From Monoraphidium neglectum (taxonomy: Eukaryota; Chlorophyta; Chlorophyceae; Sphaeropleales; Selenastraceae), in the NCBI RefSeq assembly GCF_000611645.1, contig NW_014012834.1:1-20282 (forward strand): a DNA stretch of 20,282 bases. Reading direction: 5' to 3'. Of the stretch, positions 10,035 through 19,043 are shown in pieces. The notes under the pieces were generated by a model. The model saw nothing but the letters and a program-made list of their open reading frames with translations, was not told the origin of the DNA and did not search any database. Every line of letters starts with the position of its first letter. The stretch's first letter is position 1. The translations under genes were made by a program, and so were the position numbers.

Positions 10035-12686
10035 ATGGAGCTTCAGGAGCTGAAACCTTTAGTGGAGGGCGCCGGGGTGAGCATCGTGCCCACGGCGTGT
10101 CCCGCTGGCCAGCAGCTGTCGTGCAGGATCCCTTTTCGCTGGCTGGGTCAGCATGGCTTGACACCATTGATATGCAAGAGACGAGCTGGCTCGCTTCTCG
10201 CGAGCGAGCTGGGACATCTGCAAATTCATCCTGGGATTCTCCTCTGCTCTCCACCCGCGGACACGCGAGGCGAAACCCGTTCGTCATACTATTGTCAACA
10301 AAATATACCTGATTTGGCTGTAGTGCGTGCATGCACGGCTCTGGTCACTGTGCTGTCTGTGCATCGACCTGGGCATGCACTTCGTCATGCGCAACTGGTG
10401 CTTGTGGCACCCCCACAGGTGCTATCTGGCCCCGGCCTCCGTGCAATCGCCGCAATAGACGACTCAGTTGACCTGGACGAATTCCGTATGGTGCGTCGCC
10501 GGCTGCAGACGCATGTACTCGGCAATGCAACAGGACAACAAGATGACATCACCTGCTGGGCTTTGTGCTGCAGTGCGATTGCAGCCGTCCAGCTGCCCGC
10601 ATTCACATGGCGCACCCATCTCAAAAACCCAGGGCCCATCCACCAGCGCTGTCACTAATTGAAAGCTGAGCCCTCAGCAGGCCGTGGCCGCCACTGCTCA
10701 GGCCCCAGAAAGCGGTTTGGGGCTACTCTGTCCTGCCCCCCTGCCGTCACCGTTCCCGCGGCATGCAACGGCCACATGCGCGCAGTTTTCCTTCAAGATC
10801 CTGCCCTGCTCGCGCCGCACGTCCCACGACTGGACGAGCTGCCCCTTTGCTCACCCAGGTGGGCCGCCCCCTTGGCTGCGCCCCGCACGCCAACACCTCC
10901 CGCCGCCACGGCCCGACCGAGCCGCGCGCCGCCGTCCGGTTCGCCGCGCCCCGCCACCCTGCCTGCCGTCGCCGGGTCGCGAGCGCCTCAACGCCACGGC
11001 ATACGACGCAGGCGAGAAAGCGCGCAGGCGCGACCCGCGTCTCTTCAGCTACCTGGCAGTTCCTTGCCCCGATGTGAAGCAGGTGCGCAGCGAAGCAATG
11101 CGGCGGCCGCATGCGTGCATCGTCCAACGCTTGGGCGCGCGAGGGTGTGGGGAATAAAGAGGGCATGGGGGTCGTGACGGGCGGGCGCGGCTGGCGCGGG
11201 CTTCGGGACGTGGGCTCTGTGGTGCAGTGCATGCGGGCAACGGCAACAGCAGTGCGGGGCACCGCAATAAACTCGTTGGTCCCTGCAGCGGCCGGACTGA
11301 CGCGCTTTCTGACGCGCCGGCGGCACCGCGGTTCGCAGAATCAGTCTTGCCCAAGGGGCGACTCTTGTCAGTACTGCCACTCGGTTTTCGAGGTGCGCTC
11401 GTGGCGCCCCTGTGCGTGTCTGTCCGCCCAGCCCGTGCACCCGCCCGCCTGCGCCCGCCACCCTGAATGGTTGTGAGATATCGAGATGCAACCCAGCAAC
11501 GAAGCCAAGTAAGAAAGAAGTGCCTCCGCAGCCACACTGCCAAGCCTTCTGCCGTGTCACCATTTTGCTCGTGGACCTCAATCCTCGGCAGTACTGGCTG
11601 CACCCGAGCCGCTACCGGACCCAGCTGTGCCAGGTATGAGCGCCTGCATGCTGCGTGCTCTGCCCGCTGCCCTCGAAGCGCCAAGTCGGACGCCCGCATG
11701 CCCTCTGCGGTCACGCCTCAGAATCAGAGCGTCCCGTGCTCAACCACTGACATCCCCGCCCGCCTTCCTGCACCTCTGTGGTGCCTTCTACTCTTGCTGT
11801 GTGGTAACAACAGAACGGGACCAACTGCAAACGCGCCGTGTGCTTTTTTGCCCATGTCCCATCGGACCTGAGGACAGCAGGCGCCGCACCCGCATGCGCA
11901 GCTGCCGCCGCCGACGCTGCCCCGGCCCACGGCGCAGCGGCGGCGAAAGCGGCGGCAGCGGCCGGGCCGCCCAGCTTGTCGCTGGGGCCGCCGCCGCCGC
12001 GCAGCCTCAGCAGCAGCACGGGTAGGCAAGGAGACGGCGAAGACATCGCCTTACCAGCTGCACCCCAGATTCCCGGGCCTGCGGCCGGCTGCCAGACCGC
12101 ACAGCAGCCGTCGGGCCCGCCGACGTCTGCGGCGGCGATGAATGGCAGTGGCAGCGGCGCAGCCGTTGCAGCCCAGGCGCGTGCGCGCACGCGAGCCCAG
12201 GCCGCCGCCCGCATGCGCCGTGAAAACGCTCAGGTGCAGCCGCTGGGGGGGTCGCCGCCCGCGCCGTCCGCCGCGCCATGCGACCTGCATTTGCGTGGCG
12301 CCGGCAGCGGCCTCTGCGCCATGTCTCGAAGCCTCAGCCTGCCGGCGACGCCGCAGCTCGCGCGCACCGGCAGCCTCGGATCGCCTGTGACAGACGGCCC
12401 TGCGCCGCAGCGCCACGCGGGTCGCTTCTGGTGGCCGGCCGGCACGGCTGCGGCGCTGGGCGGCGGCTCGGCGCAGATGCTGGCGGTCGCTCCCCGTGTT
12501 GCAAGCTTCAGCGGGGCTCAGTGCACTGGTGCATACACGTCGCACCCGCACCCAGGTCACAACGACAGGGCGCTCGTAGACAACCGAGTGGCGGCGCCGG
12601 CGGCAGCTTCCGGCGATTTTCTTGCCTCTCTGGAGCTGCGGCACCGGCAGCTGAACGCGCAGCAGCAGCAGCAGCAGCAGCAGCAC

Positions 12687-12745
<59 letters not shown>

Positions 12746-13625
12746 ACATTACCAGCAGCAGCAGCAGCAGCAGCAGCACCACCAGCTGCGGCTCGTGCAC
12801 TCGCGGGCGGGCGCTGACGCGGCCTCGCTTGTGGCGGCGGTCTCAGCGGCGGCGCCGCCGAGCTCATCCCTTGACAGCGCCTACAGCGGCAACACCTGGC
12901 CCTGGCAGCTTTCCCCCGGCGGTGCGCTCGCCGCGGCGCGCTCCCCGCAGCTGGACGGCCCTGCGGCATACCTCCAAGCCCGCAGGGCGGCCGCCGTGGC
13001 CGCAGCTCGCGGCGACTTCAGCGGCACCCTCCAGCCGGCGGCCTCGGACCTGTCCAGCTGCGATCTGGCTAGATCAAGCTGCGATCTGCCGAGGCTCAGC
13101 TGCGAGTTCCCCGTCCTCCGCAGCGAGAGCGAGCACAGCGTTATGCTCAGCGGCGACCTCATGCGCTGCGGCAGCCTGCCCGGTCACGACGGCACATCCC
13201 TCGCCCTGGGTGTTGGGGCATTCCCGGTATCGCGCGGCCCCAGCGCGACTGGCTCCGCCGGCGGCGGCGGCGGCGGCGGCGGCGGGGACGCCGTTGGGCA
13301 GCTCCAGCGCGCAGCATCGCTTGTGGCGCCCCATGCCGCAGGCACTGGGCTCGGCGGCGCGCTGCCGTCAATGGCAGCACACACGTGCGCGCCTGTGAGC
13401 GCGACGGTGGCGCATCACTATCAACAGCAGCAGCTGCTGCTGCAGCACCACCAGCTGCAGGCGCAGCAGCAGCACCAGCAGCACCAGCAACAGCAGCAGC
13501 TGCTGCAGCAGCAGATCAAGTTGCTGCAGCAGCAGCACATATCGGCAGCGGCGGGCTCAAGCAACGATGAGCTGTTGCGGGACCTTTTGGGGGTGCTCAT
13601 GACGCAGCAGCACCTGCAGCAGTAG
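10035..13625 (+). CDS. Plant-type RR-TZF tandem CCCH zinc-finger protein with long Q/H-rich tail
   Basis: RR-TZF proteins bind mRNA, often in P-bodies or stress granules, and affect mRNA decay or translation. Exons: 10035-10076, 10419-10490, 10786-10858, 11012-11082, 11339-11392, 11592-11633, 11814-13625; all introns are GT-AG, giving about 721 aa. The order is plant-specific: DLDEFRM (32-38) runs into FSFKILPC; the RR finger is C46-X5-H52-X4-C57-X3-H61; then GEKARRRDPR; ZF1 C81-X8-C90-X5-C96-X3-H100; 16 residues including YWLHPSRYRT; ZF2 C117-X5-C123-X4-C128-X3-H132, then VPSDLR. Spacings match the family exactly. The rest, about 590 residues in one exon, looks disordered: Ser-rich RSLSLPATP and ARTGSLGSP (about 290-310), poly-Q/H (about 401-443), poly-Gly (about 600), a second Q/H tract, and a leucine helix NDELLRDLLGVLM near the end. 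No ankyrin repeats are present. The first exon (MELQELKPLVEGAG) is phase-compatible but not conserved, so the start is the weakest part. Confidence 0.93.
12660..12785 (+). repeat. CAG repeat coding poly-Gln/His in the TZF tail
   Basis: A nearly pure CAG run with a few CAC, CAA and TAC interruptions encodes about 40 residues of Gln with His-His and His-Tyr breaks. The purity suggests recent replication slippage. Confidence 0.9.
13055..13116 (+). repeat. Three 21-nt units coding a heptad Ser-Cys-Asp/Glu motif
   Basis: AGCTGCGA recurs at 13056, 13077 and 13098, exactly 21 nt apart. It encodes DLSSCDL, ARSSCDL and PRLSCEF within the TZF tail. The third copy has diverged. Confidence 0.7.
13258..13287 (+). 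repeat. GGC repeat coding poly-Gly in the TZF tail
   Basis: A GGC run encodes nine or more Gly between SATGSA and DAVGQL. It is a second trinucleotide expansion in the same exon. Confidence 0.85.
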
Positions 13626-14030
13626 CAGTAGCGACAGCTACTGGTACCGCTGCTGCTGCCGCTGCTGCTGCAGCTGCCACCACCACCTCTGCTGCTGCTC
13701 CCACTGCCGCCGCCACCACCGCTACTGCCGCTGCTTTTGCTCCCGCTGCTGGCGTGGTGGCGGCAATGGCGGGTGAGGTGGCGGCAGCAAAATCGATGAT
13801 CTTCAGTCCGAGCGGTGCCGACCATATTATTGCATGGCGCGCCCACCAAACGTACGATCTTTCAAGTCACACATGCCCCTGATTCCTGCCGCCGAGGGAG
13901 AAAGCGAGCAGGTCGCAGATGTGAGCCAGGCGCGCCTGCCGCAAATTCAGATCAAGCGCCGCCGACCGACAACTGCAGCGCCTGCGCGTGGCGGCGCGGC
14001 GCGGCTGCGGTCACCCGAGACTGACTGAGC
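13626..14030 (+). other. TZF 3' UTR with CTG/CCG repeats and a possible alternative last exon
   Basis: Trinucleotide repeats continue past the stop (about 13650-13760). A stop-free frame from an AG at 13805-13806 to a stop at 14026-14028 reads SERCRPYYCMARPPN and later QIQIKRRRPT. It has a balanced composition and could be reached from a phase-0 GGG|gtgctc donor at 13593, giving an alternative C-terminus. I did not find a TGTAA within about 1 kb downstream. Confidence 0.4.
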
Positions 14031-16605
14031 CTACACGACCCCCATTCTTTTGAGCCAGAACATGGTCCTCAAATCACGCACCCCCTTATGCCGTGGATCG
14101 CATCGGCTGTGCTGCCATGGGATGGGAGGACCCGGTTGTCCCACCGGCCTGGCAGGCCGAGAGTCGCTGGGAAAGCGCGCCGTCTGGTGTGAGGAGTTAA
14201 CACACACCAGACCCCAGACCCCAGTGCACAAGTACCACTCGCTCGCTCCCTCAATTGGATCATACACTTATTACAGGGGACACCTCGACCACACACCGAC
14301 CGCCAAACTTCTCGAACGCGGCTCCTTGCCGCTGTCGCGCTTGCTTCCATCTTGTTTCGGTCAATTCGGCGCCCCTTCTCAGATCGACTTGCACAGGCCC
14401 CTTGGCGTGCACGTCTGGCAAGTTTGCCGTTGCCCTTGCACGCGGCCGATGCCGTCGCGGCGCCCGTTGCTGCTTCCCCAAAACTTGCGTTGTGCGCCGC
14501 GCAAGGCAATCGCGTTATCTGTTCCAAGTCACAGCCAAACCTCCGCCAGATAACCGGGCTGGTCTCTCAGTCACTCATCTAGTTTCTTTGTGATTTTGTG
14601 GCACCGACGCGATTGATACCATTATTCCACACATGTTCCTCTGGTCACCGCCAAGGGAGTCGTGTGTGCCGCAGTGGGCCTTGAGCGACCAGCCCTGGCC
14701 GGCGGGGGGCGCAGCCCTGCGCACCGACGCGGACTGCGGCGGCGAATCTTCCTCATGTAGGGATCCAAGACCCGCATATCAGAGGCTGCGGGGATTGTTG
14801 GGGGCCGCGTCACCTGCAGTGCCCCGCAGACGCGCCGGGACTGCGTGCCGTGCCTGCCCTCGGCCGCCGGCGGGTGTGGCCAGGCGAGAGGGGAGGAGTG
14901 GCTGTGAGTTACGCTGTGGGCGTAACCCCCTGCCCACGCATTGCTGGTGCAAACTGTTGGGAACAGACGGGCCCGGGCCCCGTGCGGCGCAGCCCCTTCC
15001 CCCGGCGCTGAGTCGCACGGCCGTGCGAGAAAGCTTCGGCTTTTTGGTTCGCACGTCTTTGCCGCACTGTATCCGTTGCAGACTTCAGGCCTGACCCAAG
15101 ATTGTTGCATTGGTGGTGCAACGTTTGCCTGCCTTGAGGCGTGCATGCACTCGTAGCCCCTGCCTGTTGGGTCTTCTTATGCTTTGGAGTGTTGGCGCGC
15201 AGCACGGCGGCGCGCCGCACCAATCGACCACACACAGCTTCAACCCAGCGGCGGGCCTTGATGACTCGATGGCACCTGAAAAGGCGCGGTGCCGGCGGCC
15301 GAGGCAGTCGGCTCGTCTCTTCAGAGCCACCCTTCTGCGCAACGCACTGTTTTCACGTCTCCCAACAGCATCGTATGAGCGCACGCCGACCCAACGATTT
15401 CACCAGTCGGTTGCCAGGGCATGCGGGGACTTTCAAGACACGCAGCTAATGCCTGCCAAGGCGCCAACACTCTTCTCCAGTGGCCCCGCGGCGCGCGTTA
15501 AGTTGGTACACTTGTGCACATTGCGCTCCCCGCATCCCCGCACTCCGCACAGCGCTCTCGGCCAGCCGCGGGCGCGGGCGTGCTCATTCTCCGCATCACC
15601 GCCGCCGCCGCAGCGCTCCTCAATTGTGTCTCCGCAACGGATGGAACTCTGGCAGCCCGCGCCCGGCATGATAGCAGGCGGGCGGTTGGCGCCCCGCCAG
15701 CGCCTTCCGGGGGCCCCTGTGCGCCATTGGATGCTCGGGCTCCTGCCTATGAAGCTTCAGTTCCTGTCCCGCCCTTGCCGCATTGAAAGCACAGAGCGGG
15801 CGCCGGCGCCCCTGCCATTGCGCGCCTGGCCCCAGCCCCACCACCCCTCCTATTTGCACGTGTATTCAGCCCGTCTTCCCCCTCACTTCCGGTCCCTACC
15901 AATGCGCCAAGCGCGCCCGCAGCGGCGCCCGCAGCGGTGGTCACCGCCCCGAAGGACGGTCCTTTGTAGTTCCGTTGTCGTCAAGCCCACCGTCGCTGAC
16001 CCCCTCCCTCCTTCCAAAAGACTCATGCGCCCCTCTGGTTTGGGTTCTGGGGCAGCATGATTGGGATCCGTTGAACCCCCCCGCCAGGCCCACTTTGGAC
16101 CTGTTACGATTGCTTGCAAGCACTGCGATCTGTCATCAAGTAAACAAACAGCTGGGCGCTGAACACACGTTTTTGCTTGAATGTCCCCACAAAAGCACTG
16201 CGGAGTCGAGCAAGCCCACCGGTCGCCCCACATCATCATCGACTGGTGTGCCTAGTAAGGGCCGGAGGCGCGTCATTTCCCGTCGTTGCCGTCCTGCGGC
16301 CGCACAAGCCCCAACCACACACATGCGCGCGCAGATGTCAGGGGCTCAGGCGCATCGAGCCGACTGCCCACACAGCAATTCAGCCGTCCGCCGGTTTGAG
16401 CTGCGGCCGGCCACGCGTGGATGCCACCTTCGAGGCTCAAAGGAAACGTGAGACCTTGACACACCAGCACCCTTGCACCCCAAAACACCAAAAGGCACTC
16501 CTCTTGGGTCGCTCAGTGACTCGCGCCCGCCCCGGCTGCCCCATGTGGCTATGTTGGGAGGGCGGTTTTGGGGTGGTTGACGGCTGGCATGCCGCCCAGA
16601 CTCAC

Positions 16606-16732
16606 GCGCTGCTGCTGCTGTCGCTGCTTCTGTAGTTCTGCTGCTGCTGCTGCTGCTGTTGCTCTGCTGCTGCTGTTGGTGCTGCTGCAGTTCTGCTGCT
16701 GCTGCTGCTGTCGCTCTGCTGCACATCGCGCT
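16606..16732. repeat. Interrupted CTG repeat (CAG on the minus strand)
   Basis: Several CTG blocks separated by TTCTG, TCG and TTG units. On the minus strand they read as Gln-, Ser- or Ala-rich depending on frame, but no conserved sequence flanks them, so coding use is unproven. Confidence 0.8.
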
Positions 16733-16987
16733 GCTGCGGAACAAGCCCAACACGCCTCAAAGGTAGTGTGGCGAAGGGGGTTACACAAAGGCGTGGCTGC
16801 AAACAGGCAACGGCGCGCCCACATCCAGCCGCAGGCAACGCGGGCGCAACGGCGCGGTTGGAGAGCGAGGCGGCGAGAGAGGGCAACGTGAAACGGTGGT
16901 GATGCGTTGTTGGAGCGGCGCCTGCCATGCAAGTGGGCCGGTTTGCGTGGAATACCGTGCACAAGTATTGAGAGAGCGAGGGCGCCG

Positions 16988-17062
16988 GTGTGTAGATACA
17001 CACGCAGAAACACACGCGGACACACACAAACTCACACGTATGCATGTGTCTGCACACACAGT
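16988..17062. repeat. CA-rich microsatellite
   Basis: Irregular ACACAC blocks, ending with a short GTGTGTC-CACACA inversion around 17044-17060. No coding signal. Confidence 0.7.
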
Positions 17063-18002
17063 GGTCAAGCTGGGCGAGAGCCTGTCTGGGCTCATCGCAG
17101 CGCGTTCGCGCAAGGGAAAAAAATATCGGAAAACGGTTTTGACGCCACAACGGATTGGGGGCGGCCCATCAACAGGGATGCCCTGGGACGGGGCACGCGG
17201 GCGCTGCGCCCTCGCACATACTAGGAGGGCGGCGCTGCGGCTGCGGGAGCAGTCCTCGGCCGTCACCACTGCTGTGGACGCATGAGTGCGGCTTAGGGGG
17301 TCGCGAGGGAATTCATAAGCGGGTGTGCGCCCCCGGCGCCGCGTGCCGCATATGTATTAGCACAAGAGAAGCCCAATTGTTGCGAGGAACCCTTGTCCCT
17401 GCCGGTACCGGCTTGCCCTTTCGTTCGTCAGCCGAAGCGAGGCAAGGTGCCCACGCCGTGCGTCCCCAGCCCCCAGCTGTCACCCCAAACACCGCCGGCG
17501 AACAATGACCGCGGCGCGGCGCTTGGGACGGCTGGAGCGCAATTGTGGGCGAGTGACGCCCTGAGGGCGGCGATTGGGGGGTGGTGGAAATGCGTGTGCG
17601 AGCGCAGCCAAAACCGTGCAAGGGACAGGCAGTGCAACAGACTTCTTCAAACTTCTTCGACAAATGGTTTTGGCGCCAAGCGCTACAGCCTGGAGGTCGC
17701 CCGCAAAGCAGTGCGATGCGCGCCCATTTCTACGCGGCGCGAAATGCGGCGCACGGGGCCGAGGCTTGAGCCGAGCCCACCCACCCAGGGGTCCCCCTCG
17801 TCTGCATTTGGTATGCGGCCCAATATGATGCTGTCCTGGTGCAGTGAGTGGCTCATGTGTGTGGGTGTGCGAGGCATCAGGTGGTTCTGGTGCCCTGTGG
17901 GCTGGAGGGGCGCCAGTGCGGGGCACCGAAAACAGGCGAGCCCGTCCGAAGCACGGTCGGCCGGAAACCCATAGGCTTTGGTTGCAGGCATGGGGGCGCC
18001 CA

Positions 18003-18114
18003 CCTGCGGCGTGTGTGCGTGCGGCCTGTGCCTGGGTGCTGCGTACTGGAGGCGCCCGCCTGCAGCCTGTGTGCCCGCGGCCGGTGCCTGGGTGCTGCGT
18101 ACTGGAGGCGCGGG
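18003..18114. repeat. Tandem duplication of a 56 bp unit
   Basis: Units 18003-18058 and 18059-18114 align without gaps with 7 mismatches in 56. The core TGCCTGGGTGCTGCGTACTG and following bases (27 nt from 18029 and 18085) are identical. A 56 nt period is not a multiple of three, which argues against coding use. Confidence 0.85.
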
Positions 18115-18381
18115 GACACCATACGCGTGCGGTGCACGCGGCCACTCGGCAGTCGCACGCGCGCGGTTGCGCCGCGCGCGGACGAGAGAGGAGGGCTCAG
18201 GCCGTGGCGAGGCGCGCGCGCTGCGTCAATCTGCAACCACACCTGCGTGCTCGTGGCTCATCGCTGGCTGACACGGGCCCCCGCACGAGGGGCGGGGGGC
18301 GGAGCAGCCGCCCCCAAGCGGGGCGGAGCGGCCGGCGTGCTAATCAGGTGCAAAGGGCGAGTGAGGGTGGCTTGGCTCGTG

Positions 18382-18389
18382 TGACGTCA
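18382..18389. promoter_or_regulatory. CRE-like palindrome TGACGTCA
   Basis: A perfect bZIP/CREB-type palindrome, followed by TCG. The same 11-mer TGACGTCATCG recurs at 18958. No gene start is assigned nearby. Confidence 0.4.
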
Positions 18390-18957
18390 TCGGCTGACAA
18401 GAAGGGGGGCACCAGTGAAGACGCGTGTGCTGGCGGGGCGGCCCGAGGGCGCCCTCGCCGCGGCCGATGCCCCAGCAGCCGGGCGGGACAGACTCAAACA
18501 AAAGAGGATATTACGGAAAGCCTCCGCCCGTGCTCGACGGGTGGCCCTGGCGCCGGCTGCTGCAGGCTGCGTTGGGCGCGGCGAGACGCAGCCCGCGTGG
18601 GCAATGCTTGTGGGGATTGTGGCCATGCAAATGGTTGAAAAGAAGAAGTGGGAAGCCTGCGTTCAAGCGGCGGCGCGCCCTAGGAGGCCCGCCGCGGAGC
18701 TGTGCTTTTGATGTGCGCGGCAGCCATGAGCGCTGCGCAGACGCTGCACATCGATTCGCGTACGGCTGGTATACGCGCACAATGTGTGGGTGTATACTCT
18801 GCCGCCAGTCCACACACGCTCAAGCTTGATACATGGGGTGGTTTCTTCACGTGCAGCGGCACATCCCAAAACGCGACGTGCGTGTGGTGATGCGGCTGCG
18901 CTTGACCGCAGCCCGTGGGGTCGCTGCAAGGTCAGCCGCCTCGTGATGATGTAAGAG

Positions 18958-18965
18958 TGACGTCA
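18958..18965. promoter_or_regulatory. CRE-like palindrome TGACGTCA within a quasi-inverted repeat
   Basis: A perfect TGACGTCA about 80 bp beyond the stop of the minus-strand gene. GTGATGATG on the left and CATCATGTCAC on the right flank it, forming an imperfect inverted repeat over about 18943-18980. It may be a protein site or an RNA hairpin in the 3' end of the minus-strand transcript. Confidence 0.4.
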
Positions 18966-19043
18966 TCGTCATCATGTCACCGCGACCCCCGGATGACTCC
19001 AGTGCTCAAGGGACGCGCAGTGACCAGGAAGCAACGAATTGCA

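Larger units (their letters stand above)
14031..19043. other. About 5 kb between converging genes; no gene I can support
   Basis: TZF reads into this region from the left and the last gene from the right, so it holds two 3' ends. Long open frames exist, for example 15110-16060 plus, but they are Pro/Arg/Ala-rich, lack conserved motifs and overlap equally open frames on the other strand, as expected of GC-rich DNA with few stops. A spliced gene with small unconserved exons could be missed. Repeats and CRE-like sites inside are listed separately. Confidence 0.5.

Noticed and set aside
10684..11157. TZF start at a GTG near 10684
   Set aside because: The zinc-finger exon clearly begins at a cag|TTTTCC acceptor (10786), and DLDEFRM, the expected preceding motif, is found in an upstream exon ending at 10490.
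12051..12800. Poly-Leu open frame antisense to the TZF tail
   Set aside because: It is simply the reverse reading of the CAG repeat.
15110..16060. 316-codon plus-strand open frame in the spacer
   Set aside because: Composition is Pro/Arg/Ser/Ala-rich with no recognisable motif, and both strands are equally open here.
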